From Myxococcales bacterium (GTDB lineage Bacteria > Myxococcota > Polyangia > Fen-1088), in the NCBI GenBank assembly GCA_003159055.1, contig PMLH01000451.1, positions 1 to 16,331 on the forward strand: DNA of 16,331 nt, given 5' to 3'. The position numbers were made by a program, and so were the translations under genes. Under the pieces are notes generated by a model. The model worked only from the letters and a program-made list of their open reading frames with translations. It ran no database searches and was not told where the DNA came from. Positions 6,103 to 14,000 of this stretch are shown one piece after another (position 1 is the stretch's first letter; each line of letters starts with the position of its first letter).

Positions 6103-7170
6103 ATGTGGAAAACCGTCGGCCTCTGCCTGAAAAACATCGCCCGCGCGCACTTCACCTCGTCGGTGCACTTCGCCCCAATCCTGCCGACGCTGTACGTGAC
6201 CCCGCTGTGCAACCTTCGCTGCACCTATTGCGCGGACTTCGGTGCGCACCGAAACGCCGAATACGGAAGTCAGGTTCTGCCGCTCGAATCCATGCAGCGC
6301 CTGATTCGCATCCTGCGCGATGCCTGCGAGACGCTGTACCTCACCGGTGGCGAACCGCTGCTGCGTACCGATATCGTTGAGCTTCTGGCGTATGCGCGCG
6401 CGCAGAAGTTCTTGTATCTAGCGATGAACACCAACGGGCTTCTGCTGCACACACGCCCCGACGTGGTCAAGTACCTCGACAATTTGGTCATCAGCATGGA
6501 TGGCCTCGACGAGGGACGCGACGACCCCGAGTTGCCCAAGCAGCCCGGGCACATCAAGCAGCTTCTGGACAACATCGCTTGGGCAGCCTCGCTGCGAAAG
6601 ACCAACCCGAAGTTCGTTTGCACGGTGACCAGCGTGGTTCGCCCCGGGCGGGTAGCCGAGGCGCGGCGGGTAATGGAGCATTGCTTCTCGGTCGGCGCGG
6701 ATTTTTCCATCCAACACCTAACGGTGATCCAAGACGGCGTGGGCGCGGTGCCCTCGCCCAAGCTCGTCGAGGATCCGGAGTTTCCTCGATTTCTCGACAC
6801 CATCATCGAAGCCAAGCGCAAGGGATTGCCAGTGTCCGGCAGCGAGCTCTACTTCCGGACGATTCGCGACCACAAGCGATTCGCGTGCACGCCGACCGTG
6901 GTTCCGCACGTCGATTTCCGAGGCTGGCTGGCGTATCCCTGCCGCGAAATCAAGGGCTACGTCAAGGTGGATCTGCTCAAAGCTGGATCGCTCAAGGCTG
7001 CCATGAAGGAAGGGGCGAAGCTTTACGGTTCACCCCCCAAGAATTGTTCCCAGTGTCCGGATCGCTGCTACGTCGAAATCGCGGCGCTCATCAATCGCCC
7101 GACAAGCCTTGCGCAATCGCTGACCGGCTACGTGAAACAAATCCGCCGCAAGCCGGCGACACCGGGTTAG
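6103..7170 (+). CDS. Radical SAM protein with C-terminal SPASM-like cysteine motif
   Basis: A 355-residue cytoplasmic iron-sulfur enzyme that should cleave S-adenosylmethionine to start a radical reaction. The radical SAM signature CNLRCTYC gives cluster ligands C36, C40 and C43; TGGEP at 81-85 is the SAM-contacting GGE motif, and MNTNG (108-112) and ISMDG (130-134) are further barrel strands. The C-terminal part has C262, C280, C315, C318 and C322 (CSQCPDRC), a spacing like SPASM/twitch domains that hold extra Fe-S clusters in peptide- or small-molecule-modifying enzymes. No small precursor-peptide gene was seen beside it. Substrate unknown; the neighbours suggest envelope lipid or glycan metabolism but do not prove it. 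It starts at ATG 6103, and the stop overlaps the converging CDP-alcohol transferase gene by 4 nt. Confidence 0.88.
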   Translation: MWKTVGLCLKNIARAHFTSSVHFAPILPTLYVTPLCNLRCTYCADFGAHRNAEYGSQVLPLESMQRLIRILRDACETLYLTGGEPLLRTDIVELLAYARAQKFLYLAMNTNGLLLHTRPDVVKYLDNLVISMDGLDEGRDDPELPKQPGHIKQLLDNIAWAASLRKTNPKFVCTVTSVVRPGRVAEARRVMEHCFSVGADFSIQHLTVIQDGVGAVPSPKLVEDPEFPRFLDTIIEAKRKGLPVSGSELYFRTIRDHKRFACTPTVVPHVDFRGWLAYPCREIKGYVKVDLLKAGSLKAAMKEGAKLYGSPPKNCSQCPDRCYVEIAALINRPTSLAQSLTGYVKQIRRKPATPG

Positions 7171-8249
7171 CGGCCGCCCGATCGCGTCAGCCGCCAGGCC
7201 ACTTGGCCCGAGGTCAGCACCAACTGCCCGACGGCGATGATCGACGCATGCACGAGGGCGAGAAAAGGTAGGCCGGCCAAGGCGTAGAGGAAGAAGGCAA
7301 GCACGAAGAAATCGCGCCGCGTGAATCCATGGACGATGACGACCAGATCGCCGTGCTTCTGCCCAGTTCGGTTCTTCATGTCGATACCGCCGGTCAGCCA
7401 CCAGCGGATGCGCATGAGCTCGCCACCTTGCCCCTGGCGGGCAAGCTCGGTCAACGCGACCACATCGTAGAAAACATGGATCGACGCTGCCGTCAGGCCG
7501 ACTGCAAGAGCGAGCGTGCTGCCGCTCTGTCGCCAAAGCCCGATTCCCGTGCAAGCAAACAACGCGATGTTGAGCCCCTCGTCGATCAGGGTGTCGAGCC
7601 ATTCGCCGACCTTGCTTTGCTGAAAACGCACACGCGCCAGCTCGCCGTCACACCCGTCAAGCACCGACTGCGCATGAGCGAGCAGGAAACCGGCAATCAT
7701 CAGCCAATGCCGGCCGGTGGCCACCAAGGCCGCGCCACAAAGGCCAACCAAGGCCGCAGCCACCGACACTTGATTGGGCGTCAGGGGCAGATGGCACAGC
7801 AGATAGCGTGTGATGCGGAAAGAAATGGGCTTGTTCAGATAGCGAGCGACGATGCCAAGATCGCCGCGCAAGAGCTGGGCGAAGATGGCATCCTCCGCGC
7901 GCTTGCGCGAGGCCGCGTCGGTGACCCGAATCGCGCTGGCGAAGTCGCGAGCGACCGGCCGCACTTCATCGGCGCCGACCTCTTGCACGCCCGCCAATTC
8001 GGATCGCAGCTTGTCCATGTCGTCGGCCGACGCAACCGCTCGCACGTCGATGCCCGAGGGCAGCGTCTTAGGCAAGGGGCAGCTTCCATCGCTGGCCAGC
8101 ACAACCTCCAGCTTCACCGAGCGAAGCTGCCTCCAGCTCCGCTCGCACACCGACAGCCCGGCCACACGCAGTCCCGCTCCGGCCGATTCGGCCTGCGTCG
8201 CGCGCAGCAGAACCTTGCCGTCGGGAAAGGGCTTCCCGTCGGATGTCAT
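7167..8249 (-). CDS. CDP-alcohol phosphatidyltransferase with degenerate nucleotidyltransferase-like N-domain
   Basis: A 360-residue integral membrane enzyme that should join a CDP-linked alcohol to a second alcohol, releasing CMP. The full family signature is at 198-223: D198, D201-G202, A205-R206, G215, D219, D223, in the order DxxDGxxAR...GxxxDxxxD. About six membrane helices follow and precede it (LTPNQVSVAAALVGLCGAAL at 157-176 being the first). The first ~135 residues are soluble: AGLRVAGLSVCERSWRQLRS (25-44) looks like the region after the glycine-rich loop of sugar nucleotidyltransferases, but the GxGxR signature and PK motif are missing. The linker LGIVARYLNKPISFRITRYL (131-150) resembles that of archaeal/bacterial IPCT-DIPPS inositol phosphodiester synthases. 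ATG 8249 is preferred; ATG 8330 is also in frame and neither has a good RBS. It follows the YfhO-like gene by 147 nt. Confidence 0.82.
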   Translation of the reverse strand: MTSDGKPFPDGKVLLRATQAESAGAGLRVAGLSVCERSWRQLRSVKLEVVLASDGSCPLPKTLPSGIDVRAVASADDMDKLRSELAGVQEVGADEVRPVARDFASAIRVTDAASRKRAEDAIFAQLLRGDLGIVARYLNKPISFRITRYLLCHLPLTPNQVSVAAALVGLCGAALVATGRHWLMIAGFLLAHAQSVLDGCDGELARVRFQQSKVGEWLDTLIDEGLNIALFACTGIGLWRQSGSTLALAVGLTAASIHVFYDVVALTELARQGQGGELMRIRWWLTGGIDMKNRTGQKHGDLVVIVHGFTRRDFFVLAFFLYALAGLPFLALVHASIIAVGQLVLTSGQVAWRLTRSGGR

Positions 8250-8396
8250 CCGACCACGTCCGGGAATGTGACAAAGGCGATACGCAAGACGAACCTGGTG
8301 CGCGGAGCTTCTATCACGCCGATGGGCCATCTGTCGCTAACGCGCGCACGGCGCGTGGGCGACGAACGCGTTCTTCGATCCACGAACCGCCTGCGG

Positions 8397-10727
8397 TCAA
8401 CCCAACGTTGGGGCGCGCTTTCGGGCAAGCAAGCGACGAACGAACCCGACCAGTCGCGGGCCCGCGATCAGCAGCAGGCACGCGAAGCCGGCGAGCAGCG
8501 AAATCAAGAAACCCACGCGCAACCACGGATCGTCATACTCGAGCTCTACGCTGTGCTGGCCGGGCGGGACCAGCACGCCCGACAGCGCCAGGTCGGTGCG
8601 AATCAGTCGGGTCGGCTGACCATCCAGTCGTGCGCGCCAGCCGGGATGCCAAGTCTGATTGATGGCGACAAGCGCGGAGCCGGGACCGTGCGTAAGAATC
8701 TCCATGCCGAGCGCCATCGGACTGCTTCGCGCCAGCTTGATCTGAGCCGCACTCGGCGGGAGCTCTAGCGTTTCCAGCTGATCGTCCTCGACGCATACCG
8801 TGTTCGCAGCCTCCTTGCCCAATTGCCGAACCCTATCCTTCCAACCCTCCACGCCATGCACACGCTCAACGCGTGCCGCTGCGAAAGCAAAGGGGTTGGT
8901 CTCGCGAGCAACCAGGGTCTCGACCGCCGGACCTCCGCCGGGCCCGACCAGACGGTTGTTTTCCCAATGTGCGCCGTCGGCGAACTTTACAATGGCGGTC
9001 ACGCCCCGACGGGCGAGCATCGGCTCGATGAGGTGCGGATCGGACCTGGCGACTTCGATCCACGCGAGAGTACTGTCGTGGGTCCACCGGAGCTGGGTAA
9101 AATCGAAATCACGTTCCAGGGTCATCGCCAGGCCCCAGCGCGCCGGAATGGGCGGCTTGGCCAGACCGCCGGATTCCGAGAAGGACGAATTCCATTCCGC
9201 CATGTGGAAGATTAGGTCGTCGCGATCCGGGCTCACCAGCGCAGCCAGAAACTGGGGCGGCATGGCCACGTGGGCCACCGGCACGCTCGGCACGAGCTCC
9301 CTACCCACGCTGAGCAGGTCCAAGCAAACGAGACCGCAAAGCAACCAACCACGCCGCTCGCGTCGCCAGGATCGCGAAAACCAAAGCGCCAAGATCAGAA
9401 CGGCGGCAACGACCGACATGCGAGTTGCGTCGCGAATTCCGTCCGCGACGATCATTCGCTCTGCGAGCGCGTGCCGGCGGACGCACAGCACGACCGCCAC
9501 GCCGAGCCCCGCCACGGCGACAGCGCTCAACGCAAGCAACAGCGAGCGACGCCTGCGACGAAAACCAAGCACAACCCAATCGAAGCCGTGGGCTGCAGCA
9601 ACCACGGCCGACAGGAAGAAGATCACGGCTGCCTTTTCCGGATAGCGCAGGCCCGACAGGCCCGGAACGTGCCGCAACCCCAACCAGATGACGAAGTGAT
9701 CGCCGACGGCAATCGAATACCCGAGCAACGCCGTGGCGCCCCACAACCAGAGCCGGTGCCGTCGGGTGAACCACGCAAAGAGCGCGAGCAGACCAACCAA
9801 CAATCCTGGATAGAGCGAATAGTAATAGGCAAAGAACTTGGGGCCATAGAAATGCGTTCCCCAGTAACGGTCGAGATTGCCTCGATCCACGTGACCAAGA
9901 ACGTGCGGGGAGAGCAGCTCGAGTGCGCGTAATGGCGGCATGGACCACTCGTTGGCCATGGAATCGGCCAAGCCACTTGCGCGAATGGTTTGCGCGGCAT
10001 GATGCGCGCCGGGCAGCAAGACCACCGCAGCGAGAAGGAGTCCAAGCGCCCCTCCGACCAGCAGGAAGGGCCAAGATCTTCGGCTTGGCGCCCTCGGCCA
10101 AGACAACACGGTCGTAACCAACAGAAGCAATGTAGCAAGCAGGCTCATGGGCTCACCTGCCAGGCATTGCAGGGCCAAGCAAAGACAGAAGCCGACCGTG
10201 TTCGTCCCCGACGGACGCCCCAGGATTCTAACCGCAAAGCCCAAGGTCAGCGGAAGAGGCGCCGAAGCAAACAGAAGTGGTAGCACGTTGGTCGCAGAGA
10301 GCAGAAAGCCGCCCACCCCCCACGCTACCCCGCCAAGCAGCGCTGCCGGGCGACTGCGGCGCAAGGTGCGCAGAAACCAGGCCATGCACGGGACGGCAAA
10401 GAGCGGCGGCAGGATAACCTGCAGACGAAACGCCCAGTCGTAGGGCAGCAAGAAGAACAGCGACGTCAGCGGATGAAACAGCTCGTTTTCAGGGTTGGCG
10501 GCGAAGGGCTGCCCCGAGGCAAAGAAGGGATTCCACAGCGGAATGTCGCGCGAAAGACGCGCGAGCGGCGCAATCAGCCACTTGGCCGCGTAGTAGTAGC
10601 TGCCGAGGTCGCGCTCTGCGAAGGTGTCGCCGACGAGCAGCGCACGCCCAAACAGGACCAACGCGGAACAGATCACGAGCCCGCCCAGAATGATGGCGTA
10701 CCGACGGTTTGGATTGAGAGACTTCAA
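8397..10727 (-). CDS. YfhO-family GT-C membrane protein (probable glycosyltransferase)
   Basis: A 776-residue multi-spanning inner-membrane protein. Hydrophobic segments alternate with charged loops from residue 10 to about 490 (roughly 11-12 helices). A periplasmic domain runs to about 735, and one last helix (about 740-760) precedes a basic tail. ERDLGSYYY (38-46) in the first loop matches the position of the acidic residue of GT-C enzymes. NQTWHPGWRARLDG and the following LVPPGQHSVELEYDDPW are the C-terminal block characteristic of YfhO-like proteins. In Bacillus, YfhO works with the GT2 enzyme CsbB to glycosylate lipoteichoic acid; the GT2 gene at 3348 could play the CsbB part here, by inference. 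The start codon is TTG (10725-10727): no ATG is in frame upstream and a later start would cut the first helix. It is likely co-transcribed with the CDP-alcohol transferase downstream. Confidence 0.85.
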   Translation of the reverse strand: MKSLNPNRRYAIILGGLVICSALVLFGRALLVGDTFAERDLGSYYYAAKWLIAPLARLSRDIPLWNPFFASGQPFAANPENELFHPLTSLFFLLPYDWAFRLQVILPPLFAVPCMAWFLRTLRRSRPAALLGGVAWGVGGFLLSATNVLPLLFASAPLPLTLGFAVRILGRPSGTNTVGFCLCLALQCLAGEPMSLLATLLLLVTTVLSWPRAPSRRSWPFLLVGGALGLLLAAVVLLPGAHHAAQTIRASGLADSMANEWSMPPLRALELLSPHVLGHVDRGNLDRYWGTHFYGPKFFAYYYSLYPGLLVGLLALFAWFTRRHRLWLWGATALLGYSIAVGDHFVIWLGLRHVPGLSGLRYPEKAAVIFFLSAVVAAAHGFDWVVLGFRRRRRSLLLALSAVAVAGLGVAVVLCVRRHALAERMIVADGIRDATRMSVVAAVLILALWFSRSWRRERRGWLLCGLVCLDLLSVGRELVPSVPVAHVAMPPQFLAALVSPDRDDLIFHMAEWNSSFSESGGLAKPPIPARWGLAMTLERDFDFTQLRWTHDSTLAWIEVARSDPHLIEPMLARRGVTAIVKFADGAHWENNRLVGPGGGPAVETLVARETNPFAFAAARVERVHGVEGWKDRVRQLGKEAANTVCVEDDQLETLELPPSAAQIKLARSSPMALGMEILTHGPGSALVAINQTWHPGWRARLDGQPTRLIRTDLALSGVLVPPGQHSVELEYDDPWLRVGFLISLLAGFACLLLIAGPRLVGFVRRLLARKRAPTLG

Positions 10728-11074
10728 GGTGTCGCTTGCGCTGATGGCCGCACCGCCCGCAGCTCGGCAACCAGTGCCGAATCGGTGGCAGCGAAGGCCG
10801 GACGAGCATAAGCGGGTTCACCGCGCTTTGGCCAGCAATCGCGACGGCATTGCCGACCTGACTCTGCTGATGCATTGGGCCCGCCTGCACCTCGGGCCAG
10901 CATCCAACACGTCGTCAGGCCGGCGAGCGCCCTGTGGGACTTCCGCTTACGTTGTCGCCACAGATCCGCTTGGACCTGAAAACAGTATTCATTCGCGGAA
11001 GTTGCTACACTTTGGTTGCAGGCAAACGACCAACACCCGCACGTAGGCCTGCGCCCCCCCCCGAGGCCCCTGCT
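10728..11074. other. Divergent intergenic region, 347 nt
   Basis: This gap lies between the start of the YfhO-like gene (minus) and the start of the cysteine-repeat gene (plus), and should hold both promoters. I see no convincing small gene; open frames crossing it are continuations of shadow frames. A TACACT at 11006-11011 is a possible -10 for the plus gene without a good -35. GCAGGC (11018-11023) and GCCTGC (11047-11052) are a perfect 6-bp inverted pair with a 23-nt loop. The region closes with a run of nine C at 11054-11062. Confidence 0.6.
11054..11066 (+). promoter_or_regulatory. Poly-C tract (9 C) next to the GAGG ribosome binding site
   Basis: Nine consecutive C residues (11054-11062) directly precede GAGG (11063-11066), which lies eight nt before ATG 11075. 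GAGG is a modest Shine-Dalgarno that supports the choice of ATG 11075. The homopolymer is long enough to slip on replication, but it is upstream of the RBS, so a length change would alter leader length or structure, not RBS-ATG spacing. Confidence 0.55.
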
Positions 11075-14000
11075 ATGAAATCATGCCCGTCTGTTCGACG
11101 TCTGTCAGCTCGCCTGTTTGCAATGTCTCTGGCCGGCTTCGCCGTCGGCGTGCTTGCGATGGCAGCGAACTGTAACACTCCCTCGATCGGCGACCCTTCG
11201 GCCGGCAACGTCGGCGGCCATGGCGGAGCTCCAGGTGGTGGCGCGGGCGGCGCTGGTATCGACCTGACGTCCATCCTCGGCAAAGGCGGCAGCACCGGAA
11301 CCGGCGGCACGAACAAACCCTGCAACAGCAACGACACATCCGGATGCAAGGTCCAGGCACCACCTGGCTGTGGCGACGCCATCAACAATCAGCCGAGTGA
11401 AGAATGCGACGATGGCAACGCCTTGCCGGGCGATGGCTGCAATGGCGTGTGCAAGGTCGAGCCGAACTGGGAATGCCCGAAGGCCGGCCCCTGCAAGCGG
11501 AAGGTGATTTGCGGCGATGGCACCGTCGGCCCGGGCGAAGTCTGCGACGACGGCAACACCATCGACAAAGACGGCTGCAATGCGACTTGCACGGTACAAG
11601 ACGGCGCCTTCCAGTGCACGCCAGGGCAGCCCTGCGCGCGGGTTTCCCAATGTGGCAACCGGCGCATCGAATCCGGCGAAAACTGCGACGACGGCAACGC
11701 GGATGACAACGACGGCTGCAGCAGCAGTTGTCAGCTCGAGCCGGGCTGGGTTTGCCCCAAACCCGGTAGCCCGTGCAAACAGTCGCCGCGCTGTGGCGAC
11801 GGCGTGGTCAGCGCTGCGCTCGGCGAAGTCTGTGACGACGGCAACGCGAACGACGGTGACGGCTGCTCCGGCAACTGCAAGGTCAAGGCAGCCGGCTGCA
11901 CGTGCGTTCCCGGGTCGCTCTGCCAATGCCCGGTCATCAAGTGCGGCAACGGCACGGTCGAGGGCAACGAACAGTGCGACGATGGCAACACCACGAGCGG
12001 CGATGGCTGCTCCTCGACGTGCACCATCGAGGACCACTACGCCTGTCCGTTCAGCAACGCCCCATGCGTTCCCGACTGTGGCGACGGCTACGTCTTCGCG
12101 CCGATGGAGCAATGCGATCCCGGCGTGAAGGGGACCAACGTGAACCAGGCGTGCTCCAGCACGTGCAAATGGAATCCGGGCTGGGTCTGCGCCGGCAGTC
12201 CGCCCACCTGTCGGCAAACCAAGTGCGGCGACGGAAAGGTCGAAGGCAGCGAAGGCTGCGATGACGGCAACACGCTGCCCGGCGACGGCTGCTCACCGAG
12301 TTGCCGTATCGAACCCAGCTGCGACTCCACCACCGGCACCTGCACCTCGAAATGTGGCGATGGCATCGTCATGCCGGCGCAGCCCGACGGTCCGGTGATG
12401 CCGGGTGGCGTGTGCGACGACGGCAATACTGTCAACGGCGACGGCTGCTCATCCGACTGCAAAGTAGAGCCCGACTTCCAATGCGAACAGCCGGCGGCAA
12501 CCGCAGACACCATGACCGTTCCAGTCGTGTACCGAGACTTCCGCTTCGGTGGCGACTTCGAGCCCGGCGCCAGCGGCAAAAACTCCGCGGTCACGGGGCT
12601 GGTCAAAGACACGCTGGACAAAGACGGAAAGCCCGAGTCGTCCGGCGTGATCGGCGGCACCGGCTACATCACCAGCGCAGCGAGCCTCGCCAATTGGTAC
12701 CGCGATGTGGCCGACACCAACACAACGTACAAGACCACGATGACCTTGCACAACCACGGCCGCGGCGGCTACGTGAATTGGCTCCTCGACGACAAACAGT
12801 GGCAAGGCTATGGCAACATTCGTTGGTGCCCCGACACCGACACCACGTGCTCGGCTTGCAACCCGTACGACGAGAAGATCGTTCCCGGCAACGTGACCGG
12901 GTGCCAACCAGGCGCAACCTGCACCTGCATGAAACCGTGCACGCCTTGGGGAACCGGCAACAGCAACACGTGCATTGCCGAAATCATCAACTACGAAGGC
13001 AATCCTGTCTTCTTCCCGCTCGACAATGTGCCCGGGATGATCACACCGACCTCGGAATACAAGACCGCCACGGTCCCGCCCTCCTACGGTGGCGGTTGGA
13101 CCGCGGAGCCCGGCAAGCCGATGCACAACTTCAGTTTCACCAGCGAAGTCCGCTACTGGTTCGGCTACGTTTCAAGCAAAAAGTACACCCTGGACTTTAC
13201 CGGCGATGACGACGTCTGGGTCTTCATCAATCGCAAGCTTGCCGTCGACCTGGGCGGTATCCACACCCCGGTCAACGGCACCATCGTTCTCGACGCCAAT
13301 GGCGGCGGCAAGGTCACCATCACACAAACCGACGGCTGCGCAAGCACCGCCGGAGTGACGACCTGTCCGTCCACAACCAAGAGCGTTTCCCTGGGCATGT
13401 CGAGCGGTGGTGTATACGAAATCGCTCTGTTCCAGGCCGAGCGGCAGACCTCATCTTCCACGTACAAGCTCACCTTGAGCGGCTTCAACGATTCGGCAAG
13501 CGAATGCAAACCGATTTGTGGCGACGGCAAGGTCGCCCCGGGCGAACAATGTGACAACGGCAAAGACAAGAACCTCGGCGGCTACAATCAGTGCGGCGCC
13601 GACTGTCTGCTCGGCCCGTACTGCGGCGACAAAAAGGTCGACGCCGACCACGAGGAGTGCGACAACGGCGTCAACGACACCGAGTATGGCGCCACCACGG
13701 GCTGCACCCCGGGCTGCAGGTTCCCGGCTCGCTGTGGCGACAGCAAGGTCCAGGTCGAATACGACGAGGAATGTGACGACGGCGATGGCAACCTCAAGGA
13801 CAACGATGTCGGCGCGGCCTACGGCGGCAAGTGCATGGCGAGCTGCAAGCTGGGTGGGTACTGCGGCGACGGCAAAGTCAACGGCCCCGAGACTTGCGAC
13901 GACGGCGCGAATGACGGCACCTACGGCACGTGCAATCCCGACTGCACGCCAGCGCCCAAGTGCGGCGACGGCACCGTGCAAGCCGAGTACGGCGAAGAAT

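Noticed and set aside
5970..6224. Extending the WD40 protein to the upstream ATG at 6224
   Set aside because: The extra 85 codons overlap the start of the divergent radical SAM gene and would bury the Tat signal. The composition is unlike a protein N-terminus.
6103..7170. Hopanoid enzyme HpnH as identity of the radical SAM protein
   Set aside because: I considered it because of the lipid-related neighbours, but the sequence around the signature (CNLRCTYCADFG) and the cysteine-rich C-terminus do not match what I recall of HpnH, and no other hopanoid genes are present.
7329..8768. 479-codon plus-strand frame spanning two minus-strand genes
   Set aside because: It crosses the end of the YfhO-like gene and most of the CDP-alcohol transferase gene, both well supported on the other strand. 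The product is Gln/Arg-rich with no recognisable domain.
10489..10890. 133-codon minus frame across the YfhO start region
   Set aside because: It overlaps the YfhO-like N-terminus in another frame, which has clear membrane helices and the RDLGSYYY motif. Its product has no motif.
11105..12217. 370-codon minus-strand frame with a low-complexity Ala/Val product
   Set aside because: It is the mirror of the Gly/Asp/Cys repeats on the plus strand. The same applies to the minus frames at 12449-13126 and 13451-14263.
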